From NCBI RefSeq assembly GCF_027887165.1, contig NC_077232.1, positions 18,182,755 through 18,246,754 on the forward strand: a stretch of 64,000 bases of DNA, written 5' to 3'. The notes beneath the pieces are model-generated. The model saw only the letters and a program-made list of their open reading frames with translations, did not search any database and was not told the DNA's origin. The DNA is from Monodelphis domestica (Eukaryota > Chordata > Mammalia > Didelphimorphia > Didelphidae). This document shows positions 23,583-34,621 of this stretch, one piece after another (positions within the stretch are counted from its first letter, which is position 1; each line of letters begins with the position of its first letter). The position numbers and the translations under genes were made by a program.

Positions 23583-24098
23583 TGTAATATTGAACAATGG
23601 CCGCCAAGGAATTTACTTATGAAATTCCTAAAATGAAACACTCAAGTCAGAATGGAGTTTATGGAGGTTTAATCACAATGGGAGTAGGGAAAGGAGAGGG
23701 AGAGAAGGAGAGAAGAGAAAAGGGAAAGGGGCTACTCAACCTCTGACCAAGGCAGAGGGAGTTTTAGGCCCAAAGGGCCAAGGTGGAAAGAATCAGTCCT
23801 TAACTCACGTGAGTGATCTGAAGGAAAGCTGTCTGCGGGCGTCCTCCCTGTCCAAGCTCCTAACACCAACTGGCGTCTAGCTCTCTCCACAGGAAGTGAG
23901 CGAATTCCAGAGGCTGTTCCCTACCTCACTTCCTGTGTCTCACAAGTGCCAATGGTTGGCTCTAGCTTGGCTTAGGACAGCCCAGGTGGGCAGTTAGTTA
24001 TTTCTGATTTGTCATTGACTAGCACATGCCCGTGTAGTGTGGCTGTGCACAATTTTTGGGTGCTAGACCAAGCAAGATGGAGACTTTTAAAATTCACA
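23583..24098 (-). mobile_element. putative solo LTR (fossil)
   Basis: The 516-base segment starts tgtaatattg and ends aattcaca. It is GC-richer than its flanks and has an ATTAAA-type signal on the minus strand near 23675. No matching target-site repeat was found, so the call rests on termini, length and composition. Confidence 0.45.
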
Positions 24099-24199
24099 AA
24101 GCCATGGTGTGATATCCTTAAGTAATTAGCCTAATTCCCTGATTGTTTCTCTTGCCTGTCTGTTGGCCACACCCTATTACTGCCTAGTGAGTCTTGTGT

Positions 24200-24800
24200 C
24201 CTATATTTCTTGACCCTTGAGTACTGTTATACATTCTATGCATTATAGAAACATTTTTGACAACAACTGAAATCCCCTAGGATTTCCCTCAGAAATCATG
24301 ATTGTATCCCTAAACACCAGAAGAATAATTACATCTTATGAATTCAACTGACTGAAGGGTATAGTTGTTCCCAGAGGAGCAATTTACCCTTGAGGACCTA
24401 TATTCTCATGCCATTATAAGTCCATTCTCAGGTCTTTTGATATAAAAACTATATTTTGACTTCATTTGGAGTAATTTTAATGGAACAAAACTAGTCAAGA
24501 CATTGTCAGCTTTTTTTTTTTTTGGTTATTTGAAAACATGCCATAATATTATGCCATAGTCCAGCTATTTACTTTGCTTGCCTAAAATCAATTTAAAAAT
24601 AATGTTTAAGGATAACAGTAATTTTGATGTAATGTTGTGATCTTTTAGCACCAGACTATGGAGAATTTCTCCAGTGAGATTCCTTCTTTCTTCTGTAAAA
24701 GTGGCTTGTAATTGAAGATGGGTAAGTGAGATGTTTTTTCATTTCTAACTTTTGGAATTTTTTCATCCATCCTGAAAGACCCAGGTGGATTTCCTATATT
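24200..24800 (+). promoter_or_regulatory. OR unit D upstream region with putative non-coding exon 1a
   Basis: The block matches unit A (2500-3120) and unit E (52590-52860). Near its end gatcttttagcaccag...ttgaagatgg is followed by a consensus splice donor, GTAAGTGAG, with GT at 24722-24723. The donor word is preserved in the second copy at 26400, although the DNA around it is AT-rich and non-coding, which suggests selection or recent duplication. It is inferred to be a 5' UTR exon spliced to the acceptor at 28482 across about 3.8 kb. Confidence 0.5.
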
Positions 24801-24809
24801 ATAATTCTA

Positions 24810-24832
24810 ATATATATATATATATATATATA
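24810..24832. repeat. (TA)n microsatellite
   Basis: About 11 TA units lie directly downstream of the putative exon 1a block. Confidence 0.8.
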
Positions 24833-25141
24833 ACTCAGATTTAAAATTCAAGTTCCATATAATAGAAAAAGAAAAAAGGGATGCTTACATTGTTAAAATT
24901 TCAGGTTTTTAAAAATGAATTAATATTTAAAAAGCAAATTAAAATAATATTGGTGGAATTCTGGAATTTTGTTGTAGCTCACAGAATCAATTGTTGGAAA
25001 GTAAAAAAAGTTAAATGTTTCCTGGTTTCTGGATTGAGGGGGAACATTCAGTTAGCTTGATTTTCACAAGACTCAAATGGGCTAAAAGCTTTTGATAAAG
25101 AGCAAAATGGGGAAGCAAAATATTATTCCTCTTTCTCTTTA

Positions 25142-25340
25142 AAAAAATTCTTACTTTCTATCTTAGAATGTATCCTAATAATTGGTTCTGAGACAGAAGA
25201 GTGGTAAGGGTTAGGCAACTGAGATTAACTGACATGCCCAGGATCACACAATTAGGAAGTGTGTGAGGTGTGAGGTTTGAATCCAGGACCCCTAAACTTT
25301 AGGTATGATACACTGTCTACTGAGCTACCTAGCCACCCTT
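25142..25340 (-). mobile_element. SINE1-type tRNA-derived SINE
   Basis: The antisense body gacagaagagtggtaagggttagg and the tRNA-like end gtctactgagctacctagcc identify it. Confidence 0.8.
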
Positions 25341-25977
25341 CCTTTTTCTCTTTAGTTTAATGGAGAGCCCAAATGATGATTTTATCTTTTCAGCAGTGGC
25401 ATTTCCTTTGATGAAAAATCAGGGTTAGCTACTAGAATTAACAGTCTAATTTTTGAGGTAAAAATTGACTCACTATCATCTCAAAGGAGGAAGAGAGAAG
25501 TTAGACTGTTCTGTTTCTAATATGATCTGAGTCTTCCTGAGACTTGGGGGTGTGTGACTCAGGAAGCTACTGAAAAAGTGCTGTATAGTTTGCTTAAAAG
25601 AAAGGATGCAACTCCCAATTCCCCAACTTGGAACACATCTAGTTTATTTGAGGAGTAGCTACATGGAATATATGAAAACAGATAGTTATTCATTCTTTTC
25701 TTTTAAAATTTATTTTTTATGATTAAATAAACATTTAAATATATGGAAAATAAAGAAAAATAGTTCATAAAGCTTCACAACTTTTATGTACAGTTTTTGA
25801 GATTTATTTATTTAAGCCATAGGAAAATTGTCTTACTTGTCTGTATCCCCTTCTAACATTCCTTCTGCTGTTTTCTGTGTATTTAAAGAAATACATTGGT
25901 TCTTTTTATTCTTTTATATACTACTTTTATTATCTATAGATTCTTCAATCCCCCTGTACATCACCACAGAGTCAAAA

Positions 25978-26150
25978 TGACAGTTAGATGTCTTAATGGG
26001 TAGAGCATTGGCCCAAAGTGTTATGATTCAGTCCCTGTCTCCATGTGATCTTGGGCAGGACTCTTAACATCTGTGCCTCAGTTCCTTTATTTGTAAAATG
26101 AAGGGATTAGACTAAATGAACTCTAAGAACTTCCAGTTCTATATCTGTTA
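25978..26150 (+). mobile_element. CORE-SINE (MIR/tRNA type)
   Basis: The tRNA-like head taatgggtagagcattgg is followed by cagttcctttatttgtaaaatgaagggattag and a MIR-like end (tctaagaacttccagttct). Confidence 0.6.
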
Positions 26151-26214
26151 TCTAGGAGAATGTTCTAGTTTCATTCTTGTCCTCCATTATTGCTTGTCAT
26201 GTTTCTATTATTAT

Positions 26215-26410
26215 TGTTCATTGGCCTATGTTAGTCCAGATATTAACTTTACTTGCAAAAAATCCATGCAAAAAGGATAATTGAATTTAGTAATCATTTT
26301 GATGGAATATTCTGATCTTTTAGCACCATGAACTGGAGTAGAATTTCTCCAGTGAGACTTCTTCTCTCTTGCTTGATTGAAGATTCTAGTTGAAGATGTG
26401 TAAGTGAGGA
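26215..26410 (+). promoter_or_regulatory. putative alternative non-coding exon 1b of the intact OR
   Basis: This is a second copy of the 24538-24730 block: gatcttttagcacca, gaatttctccagtgaga, ttgaagatg, then donor GTAAGTGAG (GT at 26400-26401). The two copies lie 1.68 kb apart. If spliced to the acceptor at 28482 the intron would be about 2.1 kb. It could be an alternative first exon or a dead duplicate. Confidence 0.5.
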
Positions 26411-26469
26411 ACAAGTTTCTATTGAGACCTACTCCATTCATTTTGAGTGTTTTGTTTAACTCATTCAAA

Positions 26470-26880
26470 TAATTCATTTCAACAAGTAATTACTTTAGTG
26501 CCCATTCTGTGGCAGACATTACTTTATTTAGCCTCCACACCAATATAGATCATTCAGGTGACAGCACTAGCCACAGGAGGAACAGGAAGGGTTTGGAACA
26601 TAAGAGTTTGTACTTGATTATAACCTTTAAGATTATCAGGGATTCTCAACAGAAATATAGAGAAGATGGAGCATTTGAGGCATGTGAGACAGCTTATACA
26701 AAGGCACAGAGATTAAAGATGGGAGATTCTGGGTAGCAAAATGAGTGTATATCAGTCTTCCCAGAATGTGGAATACATGAGTGGAAAAATGTGAAATCCA
26801 TCTGACAAGGTAGTTTGAAGGCCAAAGGAATATGAATTCCAAAAAGATTAAAAAATTTTAGTAGCATTAGACATCTATGG
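26470..26880 (+). repeat. old interspersed repeat shared by OR units
   Basis: The start (aattcatttcaacaagtaatta) and the later words gcatgtgagacagcttatacaaaggcac and ccagaatgtggaatacatgag match the repeat at 53330-54270, upstream of OR pseudogene 3, and the start of the one at 4690. It predates duplication of the OR units. Confidence 0.5.
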
Positions 26881-27009
26881 AAGGTTGTAGAACATCAGAA
26901 TGACAAAGTAAATCTGTGCTTTAATAGAAAGGCAATTCCATTGAAGATCCTTTTTTTTAAAAGTAAGATGCTTTTTCAAAAAATGAAATCTGGGAATTAT
27001 TTTTAATTA

Positions 27010-27206
27010 AAAGAATTTAAACCCATATCTTCTGTTTTAGGATTGATACTAAGAATTAGTTCCAAATCAAAAGAGGGGTAAAGACTAGGCTATTGGGTTC
27101 AAGTGACTTGTCCAGGGTCACACAACTTGGAAGTGTCTGAGACCAGACTTGAACTCAAGACTTCCTATCTCCAGGCTTGGCTCTCTATCCACTGAGCTAT
27201 CCATGG
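27010..27206 (-). mobile_element. SINE1-type tRNA-derived SINE
   Basis: Antisense body agtgacttgtccagggtcacacaa and end tctatccactgagctatcca. Confidence 0.8.
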
Positions 27207-27285
27207 CATTATTTTAGACACCAAGGAAAGATGAAGTGGAGAAGGAGAATCAAAAATAAAATATTGGGAGACTCCTGAAGGCAGA

Positions 27286-27540
27286 TGTCCCATTGGATAG
27301 AGTGGAGCTGGATCCATATTCAGAAAGACCAGTGCTCAAATTGGGCTTTGTATACTTAGTGTGTGACTTTTGTATACTTATTTAAGTGTGTCACTTGAAA
27401 TTTGTCTGCCTTAGTTTCCTCTTTTGTAAAATAGAGATAACAATAGCATCTACTTCCTAGCATTAATGTGGGGATAAAATGAGCTACTATTTTTAAATGA
27501 TTTGAAAACATTACAGTACTCTAAACACAAGCTGTTGTTA
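27286..27540 (+). mobile_element. CORE-SINE (tRNA-derived)
   Basis: The tRNA-like head cccattggatagagtggagc is followed by the CORE body ccttagtttcctcttttgtaaaatag. The central part carries a short internal duplication of ttgtatactta. Confidence 0.6.
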
Positions 27541-28482
27541 GGAAGATAGAAGATGGGATTAAATGAGGAGCAGAATGGAAAAGTTAACTCTGTCAGAGAG
27601 AAGACTTATTTCTTCCCCTAAATAAGGTAAAAGGATGAAAAAATATGGTTTAGTGAAGATCACATCAGTGTGTAGATTGGTGAAAGAGGAAATTCAAGAA
27701 AGAAGACATTTCTCTGCTTAGATGGATCTTAGAGGATGTGATAAAGAAAGACAAAAAGATCTTGAGAATGATATATTTTGGAAGGCAATACTAAGAGTTA
27801 ATTGGAGAAAAATAAACAATTCGATTTAGGCAAGTAAGGGTTCAAGAGAGAAAAGATAACATGAATTTGTAGTGAATTAGGAGTAGATAATATTGAGGGT
27901 TGGCATAACCTCTGGTAACTGGTGAAAGCATAAAGTGTCAAGGATATTAATTCAGCTATTAGAGTGGATTATACCAGTAAACCACAGGGTCAAGGTTATG
28001 AATGAAAAGGAGATAGATTTGAGTAAAACTAATAAACTTGTGAAACAGGGAGGGATGTAGCAATTGATATTCAGGGTGAAAAGTAAATTGGTTTTTAGAA
28101 GGGGAGAGTCAGAGATGGAAGATAGGATATTGCTATTTAAAGAGGGAATTACAGAATTTTGGAGGATAAAGGTGGAACAATTATGAGAAAGGGATAAATC
28201 GAAGGTATGGCCAATTCTCTGTGTAGCTACGGTAGAATCATCATGGAGTACATGAAGGTCATTGAAGTCCAGTAATATAGGCTAAAATTGTGGAAGGGTA
28301 TATTCCTTATTGCTAGATGCAAAATAGTCATTATTGCAGCACTGATAGTATTGTGCTAAATTTAAGCTACATAAAAACATTTTGCTATGCCTTTGACATT
28401 TTAATAAAACTCATATTCTATAAGCCAGAGAAAATATTAATTATTGCCACAATTTATTTGGTTGATTTTTTTCTTTTCCCAG
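27541..28482. other. intron upstream of the intact OR, no gene
   Basis: This purine-rich, diverged sequence (agatagaagatgggattaaatg...) resembles the tail of an old repeat but was not identified. It ends at the splice acceptor. Confidence 0.4.
28481..28482 (+). promoter_or_regulatory. splice acceptor of the intact OR coding exon
   Basis: The pyrimidine tract ttgatttttttcttttcccag ends at AG 28481-28482. The coding exon then has a 29-base 5' UTR before the ATG at 28512. Pseudogene 1 has the same spacing. Confidence 0.65.
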
Positions 28483-28511
28483 GTGAAACACCAAAATCTC
28501 TAAAGTCATTC

Positions 28512-29450
28512 ATGGAAAATGGATCAGAGGTTAAGGAATTCATTCTTGTGGGACTAACAGATGTCCCAGAATTTCAGGTCCCCCTCTTTATAATATTCAC
28601 CATAATCTACCTAATCACTTTTGTGGGGAACCTGGGAATAGTAGCTCTGATCTTTTGTGATTCTCGTCTCCACACACCCATGTACTTTTTCCTTAGTAAT
28701 CTTTCCCTGGTGGATTTTAGTTACTCCTCAGCTATAGCTCCCAAGGTAATGTCTGGGTTACTCCCAGGGAACAAACTTATCTCCTTCAATGGATGTGCTA
28801 CACAAATGTTCTTCTTTACAGGTTTAGCCACTGTTGAAAATTACCTCTTGGCTACAATGGCCTATGATCGCCATGCAGCTGTGTGTAAACCTCTCCATTA
28901 CACCACTCTCATGACACCCAGTTTATGTGCTTTTCTGGCTATTGGGTCCTACTTCTGTGGTTTTCTTAGTTCCTCCATTCATACAGGAAACACGTTTAGC
29001 ATCCACTTCTGTAAATCTAACGTGGTCCATCACTTTTTCTGTGATATTCCACCCCTCATGGTTCTCTCCTGCTCTGACACAGCTATTAATGAAATGATTG
29101 TCTTCTTTGTTGTGGGATTCAATGTCTTTTTTGCTCTTTTCATCATTTTGATATCCTACTTATTCATCTTTATTGCCATTCTGCGGATGCGCTCAGTTGA
29201 GGGCCGGCAGAAAGCCTTCTCTACCTGTGCTTCTCATCTCACAGCTGTGTCCATATTTTATGGGACAGTAATTTTCATGTACTTACAGCCCAGCTCTAGT
29301 CATTCCATGGACATAGATAAAATTGCTTCAGTGTTCTACACTATGGTAATTCCCATGTTAAATCCTCTGGTCTATAGTCTAAGGAATAAAGAGGTCAAGA
29401 GTGCTTTTAAGAAAATTATTGATGGGACAAAGTTATTCAGACTCTCCTGA
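28512..29450 (+). CDS. olfactory receptor, OR5B-like, intact
   Basis: This single coding exon encodes a 312-residue class II (tetrapod-type) olfactory receptor, a seven-helix G-protein-coupled receptor expected to couple odorant binding to Golf in olfactory cilia. An N-glycosylation site (NGS) is at residues 3-5. GN of TM1 is at 39-40, LHTPMYFF at 53-60, MAYDRH at 116-121, a TM5 SY at 215-216, [10 protein letters not shown] at 234-243 and PMLNPLVY at 281-288. Extracellular cysteines are at 95, 167, 177 and 187. The text is close to the remembered mammalian OR5B pattern ([47 protein letters not shown]). Length is normal. The start at 28512 is chosen because the frame upstream crosses the splice acceptor at 28482. 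Histidine replaces tyrosine in the DRY motif. It is the only intact OR in the window. The ligand cannot be read from sequence. Confidence 0.95.
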   Translation: MENGSEVKEFILVGLTDVPEFQVPLFIIFTIIYLITFVGNLGIVALIFCDSRLHTPMYFFLSNLSLVDFSYSSAIAPKVMSGLLPGNKLISFNGCATQMFFFTGLATVENYLLATMAYDRHAAVCKPLHYTTLMTPSLCAFLAIGSYFCGFLSSSIHTGNTFSIHFCKSNVVHHFFCDIPPLMVLSCSDTAINEMIVFFVVGFNVFFALFIILISYLFIFIAILRMRSVEGRQKAFSTCASHLTAVSIFYGTVIFMYLQPSSSHSMDIDKIASVFYTMVIPMLNPLVYSLRNKEVKSAFKKIIDGTKLFRLS

Positions 29451-29499
29451 TTCAGAAGAAAACTGTTCAAGGATTTTTCTTCTCCTCTTTTATCTTTAA

Positions 29500-29765
29500 A
29501 GCACAAATTCTCCATGTTCTTGAAGCTTAAATACTTTGGCCACATAATGAGAAGACAGGACTCATTGGACAAGACCCCAAAATTGAGAAATATTGAAGGC
29601 AAATGGAATTGAGGGTGGCAGAACATAAGATGAATAGATAGTGTCATGGATACAACAAACACGAGCTTGGAGAAACTTCTGGAGATAGTGAAAGACAGAA
29701 GATCTTGGCATGCTATGGTCCATGGGATCACAAAGAGTTGGGCATGATTGAATGACTGAACAGTG
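29500..29765 (+). mobile_element. BovB-like RTE LINE 3' fragment
   Basis: The plus strand reads as the BovB reverse transcriptase C-terminus: LKLKYFGHIMRRQDSLDKT near 29521-29580 and SWHAMVHGITKSWA near 29702-29745, with at least one frame break between. It ends ggatcacaaagagttgggc...ttgaatgactgaac, the BovB-type 3' end. It starts about 50 bases after the OR stop, so it may sit in the OR 3' UTR. It differs from the RTE-type LINE at 8724. Confidence 0.75.
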
Positions 29766-30019
29766 AAATCACTTTGTCCTACATATCATTTATAACTTGA
29801 ATCAGAGAATCTGAATTCTTCCTCTCAATCTAAAACCTAGGACACATGTCACTTTTTGGTCTTTCTGCATTTGATTCTGTGATTTATAATTTTTTGTAAA
29901 TTTGGGGGGGTCTAGAAATTTTCTCATAACTCTATCCCTTCATTATTGATTTCTGTTTATTTATTAAATTTCATGTTCTTCAATTATATGTAGAAATAAT
30001 TTTTGACAAATTTTTATGG

Positions 30020-30775
30020 CATTTTATGATTCTGATTCTTTCCTTCCCTCTCTCCCTCCCTAAAGTGGCAAATAGTTCAATATACCAATGTTTTCATGCA
30101 ATATGTATTTCTACATTCCCCATGTTGCAACTGAAGACACACATTATATATGAAATTAAAAGAAAAACTCATGATGGAAATAAAATGAAGAATGGAACCT
30201 TTGATCTACAGTTAGATTCCAAGGGTTCCTTCTTTGGCTGTAGATAATGTTTTTTTTTTTTTAAATCATGAATCCCTTGGAGTTATCATGAAACTTTGTT
30301 TTGCTAATAATAGTTTAATACTTCACAGTTGATCATCATACTATATTTTTGTTACTGTATACACTCTTCTCCTAGCTCTTCTCATTTCACTTTGCATCAT
30401 TTCATATAAGTCTTTCAGGATTTTTCACTTAATCCTGTTCAATGTTTCTTTTTTTTTTTAAACCCTTACCTTCTGTCTTGGAGTCAATACTGTGTATTGG
30501 CTCCAAGGCAGAATAGTGGTAAGGGTTAGGCAATGGGGGTCAAGTGACTTGCCCAGGGTCACACAGCTAGGAAGTGGCTGAGGCCAGATTTGAACCTAGG
30601 ACCTCCTGTCTCTAGGCCTGGTTCTCAATCCACTGAGCTACCCAGCTGCTCCCCCCCCCCCCATTCAATGTTTCTTATGGTGCAATAGTTTTCCATTATT
30701 TCCATATACCACAGTTTGTCCAGCCATTCTCCAATTGTCCATCCCTTTGTTGGGGATATTTTTTGAAGAGCTGTT
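30020..30775 (-). mobile_element. old L1 3' fragment split by a SINE1
   Basis: Antisense L1 words gttactgtatacactcttctcc, cttctcatttcactttgcatca and gccattctccaattgtccatccc flank the SINE at 30451-30663. Confidence 0.6.
30451..30663 (-). mobile_element. SINE1 with clear target duplication (youngest copy)
   Basis: This is a near-full element in antisense: the T-run of the tail at 30451, aacccttaccttctgtcttgg, the body, and the tRNA-like end caatccactgagctacccagctg followed by a C-run. A 13-base direct repeat ttcaatgtttctt flanks it (30438-30450 and 30664-30676). It is the best preserved SINE1 in the window. Confidence 0.92.
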
Positions 30776-31077
30776 TATTTTTTCAACTTATATTCTTAAA
30801 GAGTTTCATGCAGTTAGAGGGTAAACAGGGAAGTTTAATTAATTACACATGGCCATATCTCTAATCTGAGAAGTTTAAAATGATTCTGAATCATTTTTTT
30901 AGTGATACTATTTATAGTTAATTGATTTTATCTTGTAATTGCCCAAGTCATGGTTGTCACTCTCTACCCTTAGTTCAGAATTCAGCTGATCTATAATGGA
31001 TTACATTTAGAAATCCAGGTATTTGGACAATTTGTCTTCTATTCTTGCCTCAAGGAATTCTTCAAACTTTAGGGCAT

Positions 31078-31460
31078 GTGGCTTGGCATAAGAAATGGGG
31101 ACCTATGCCTTTACACCTCCAGGCTATTCTTCAAGGATGTCTGGTTTGTTGTCTAAAGAAATCTGGACCTTTATCTTCGGTCTTTAGGTGTACTCAAACA
31201 ACGGACACTTCTTAATTTCAAGAGGGAAAGAGGAGGTTCTTGCTAGCCCCTCATTACAAATTTTCAATCGTGTTGTTCCCCATGCTTTAGCTATGTAACC
31301 AATCATTTTGCCCTCAACCTCATGATGTTATATCCCCTTTTCTGTTCTTTGTTCTGTACTCTCCCAGACCTATAAAATGGCAACTGATCTTTTGTTCGGG
31401 ATCTTTGGTTTGAAATGGAGGCAACCATTGACACTTTTATTGACAGGTAACATGCCCATG
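31078..31460 (+). mobile_element. possible solo LTR
   Basis: A stretch starting tgtggcttgg has a CCAAT-like word (aaccaatcatt, 31298) and a TATA-like box (ctataaaatggc, 31370) at promoter-like spacing. No direct repeats or matching right end were found. It may be an LTR or unrelated DNA. Confidence 0.3.
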
Positions 31461-31479
31461 TTAATAACTTTTTAAAATT

Positions 31480-32340
31480 AAATTTGATTCATGATTAATC
31501 ATTGACAAAAACTAGCATAACAGCTGGCACATAGTAAGAATTTAATAAATGTTTGTTTTCTAATGCCCTGTTTTGCATGTAGGTCAGAATTCCATTCCTT
31601 ATGCCATGAAGTCTCATGTTTTTAGATAATGGAAATAAGAGTTTTAATTAACCTGGATGATGTTTATGCTTAGCAATGGAGTTTTTCTGTGTGTTTTCTT
31701 CTTCATAGTGAACTTCAGTAAATTCACTATCACTTGGAATTAGAATTATAGAATGTCAAAATTGCTTATTGGTGTTGGTATTATTGATATTGTTGCATTA
31801 AATTTAACTCCATAGCCATGTAGTCTAATGCATATTAAGAAGACATGTTCATTGTAACTTTCTTGACAAGAAATCATCCACTTTCTCCATGAATAATTCC
31901 AAAGAGAGGGAAACTACTGCCTCTCAATGTTACCAATTCTACTTTTTTTTTTCATTTTTAATAGGGAGTTCTTCCTGATAGCAAACCAAAATTTGCCACC
32001 TCATATCTTTCTCCCATTATTCTTACATCTCAACTCCAGGCTCTAAATGCACTTTATCTTTTCAACTGAACCCTACTGAATTTGCTTAAGCAAAGAATCA
32101 TGATGGGGTAGTAGAATGCCATGGAGATCATCATTAATACATAACTCATTATGTATACAAACTAATGAGACTTGTATATACATTAGAAAAGGCACAAAAT
32201 GTATAGCAACAGTACTCTCCTCTATGAGTAGTAAAGACCTTGGAAAGAAGAAGCTATTCCTGGGACACTTCATACACAGATAATTTCTAAACTAGTTCTG
32301 TCAAGGGTCCTTCTCATCTAGGGAAGGAATTTTTTAAAAT
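31480..32340. other. far 3' flank of OR unit D
   Basis: No gene was found. Words such as cagctggcacatagtaagaattt (31520), agaattatagaatgtcaaaattg (31740), tcatgatggggtagtagaatgcc (32098) and ctatgagtagtaaagaccttgg (32222) recur in order at 17880-20460, 55630-58100 and, inverted, in 60600-62750. It is the downstream end of the duplicated OR unit. Confidence 0.55.
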
Positions 32341-32364
32341 TTTTATGCCTAATTGCCCACCTCC

Positions 32365-32600
32365 TAGGTCACATCCTTTCCTTTCTCTCTCATGATGTCC
32401 TAGCCTGTTGCCTGCCTCAAGTCTCTCCAAAATGTAAGTTTGATGATGTAACACCTCTCTCTCCCTACCTCCACTCAACAAACTCCAGAGGTTTCCTATT
32501 TCCATTAGGAGCAAGCACAAAATGGTAAAATGGATGTTCAAAGCTCTTTAAAATCCAGCCCCCTCTAACCTTCTGAGTATTCTCTTTTTTTCTTAACTTT
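32365..32600. mobile_element. L2-like old LINE 3' fragment
   Basis: The run gatgatgtaacacctctctct, caacaaactccagaggtttcc, caaagctctttaaaatccagcccc follows the order of the mammalian L2 3' region. It is diverged. Confidence 0.45.
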
Positions 32601-33165
32601 TTCTTGCTTTATTTATTTGATTTAAGTGCTTTACATAGTCATTCAAATTTTTTTGCTATGTGGTATTTATGTCTTTCTGCATCAATAAACTTCTGAAAAA
32701 ACAAACAAAAACTCAGTCTCCCTAACTTGTATTGTACAATGCCCAGAATGTACATTCAAATAAGCAAGTGGACAAAAGCTTCCAATGAAGATGAAAAGAA
32801 AGGTGGAGATTCTAGACAAAAGCTCTGAAGACCCAAATGAGGTTTGGGGACTACTTTCTTCTTCTAATTTACCGAGAAATTGTTCATTTAGGGAATTATA
32901 TCATGCACTATGGTGGAAGAAACTATGTCCTAATCTAGAAGCATAGGCAATGAGCATTCCATTTGGAACATTTCTTCAACCAATTTTAAGCAATCTGTTT
33001 AAAAATGGAGACAAACATTCTCTTTAAAGATGTCAGCCTGGAAGAGGGTCTTCTAAGTAAAGAAGTAGCCAGGATCAACCAAATGTCTCCTAGATTTCTG
33101 AGAATGTAGTAGCCTGGGAGCCCCAATACATTTGAGGGGTGACAGGTGGCAGCCTTGTTTTAGGA

Positions 33166-33680
33166 AACCCTAAATTTACCTTTGTCCTATGGGAACTTTC
33201 CCTCAAGAACTACCAGATTGATCCTTGTCCCAGACTGACCAATAAGCCATCAAGCATCCATTAAGCACCCTGAATATGAGTGATAGAGATACTTAAGTCT
33301 TATATCCCCTTTTGGTTTCTTGGTTTCTCTCATTGCATTTTGGTTTATCCCAGATAACATTGCCTCAGGCTACAAACTCTTTCTAAAGCCCCTATTTAAT
33401 TAGTCAGTTGTTTCTCTGGTTATATTCCCTAAAGAGTATATGAGACCCCAAATTTTTCAATTTGATGGGAATTCCCATGATGGAAATTGGCATTCATGGT
33501 GCATTTTCCCAGAGACATTGTTTCCGGAGCCTCAGAGTTTAGTTTGGTGTACTGTTATTGTGTGTGGTGGCCATAAGAGCACTGTCTCCCTCGTCCTGAT
33601 TAAAGATGTGTTTTTTGTAACTGCGTTGGTGGTTCTGCCTTTTTCCAGGTTGCCACAAGGCACAAAAGTGAGAATGAATA
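33166..33680 (+). mobile_element. LTR-like repeat of a second local family (fossil), copy 1
   Basis: The words gatccttgtcccagactgacc, ggtttctctcattgcattttgg, gaattcccatgatgg and cctgattaaagatgtg recur at 41155-41535 in the same orientation and at 39045-39450 inverted, with a partial copy at 41875-42110. An ATTAAA signal near 33599 and the size suggest an LTR. Confidence 0.5.
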
Positions 33681-33754
33681 GACAACACTCACCAAAGATT
33701 ACTTCACTTTGGAATGATTCCTAAAATGTGGACCTTTGATGTAAGCTTTGATTT

Positions 33755-34605
33755 GTGACATCCAGTGATACCAGGATGTCCATCACTATTCAGGCATCAG
33801 AGATTATGACAACATAGGTAATGCCAAAGATTATCAGATACACTTTCACACATGGCTCACATGGCATCTGAAAAATCTTCCCACATACTTCACATCAAAT
33901 CCCTTAGTTCTGGGCAAAAATGAGTAACAAAATGAGTTGATGGCTTGGTCCAGTATAGTACATCTTGGGGTTAGACTGTACTCCGGAGAACTAGGTCCAG
34001 AAAATCACTCACTTTTCTTCCTCCACTGAAGGGCTTCCCACCATTAGTGAATGTTAACTTGTACCTTAGCCCCCAAAGGATCTTTATGCAAATTTGCAGC
34101 AACAGAACAGAAATCACAGCCAGTGGAAGTAGTGGACTAAATTCAGGGATTTGAGAATTGGAAGCCGGCTACATTTTCACTCTAATTGCCTTTGGCACAG
34201 ACAGTCACCTGAAGCAAAGTGTCCCAGACAGATTGTTGAGCTGTGCTCAACATGGATAGCAACAGTATCTATATCTTGGGAAAATTGAAGTCCCAGCCTT
34301 AAAACCATTTCAATCATACATGGTGATGGGAGGCAGATCACTGGGTTTAGTTGATTCTAGTGGAACAAAAAAATTAAACTTAGAGATGTATTCAAGCATA
34401 TTAGTTGGGAAGGAGTATCTTCCATTCATTTTGGCCCATGTTTGACTAAGGGTTTTGATGTGAAGCTTATGGGAAGATAGTTTGAATGTCACATGAGCCA
34501 TGTATGAAATGGCATATGACACCAATCTTTAACATTAACTAGTCTGTCATGATCTCTGATGCCTATATACTGATGGACTTCCTGATGTCACTAGATTTTA
34601 TAAGC
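33755..34605. repeat. inverted repeat with about 180-base arms
   Basis: The left arm (about 33755-33935) and right arm (about 34415-34605) match as reverse complements. Shared words are ggcatcagagat.atgac, catggctca..tg.cat and cttcacatcaaa.cccttagt. The spacer is about 480 bases. The source is not recognised; an inverted pair of fragments of one element, or a retrocopy with an internal inversion, are both possible. Confidence 0.6.
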
Positions 34606-34621
34606 TAAAGCTTATAGAGTT

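Noticed and set aside
28317-28511. Upstream in-frame extension of the intact OR (65 extra residues)
   Set aside because: It crosses a strong splice acceptor at 28482, has no receptor-like text, and the family starts at [10 protein letters not shown].
29372-29731. Minus-strand open frame of 119 codons
   Set aside because: It is antisense to the OR C-terminus and the BovB-like fragment, with no recognisable domain.
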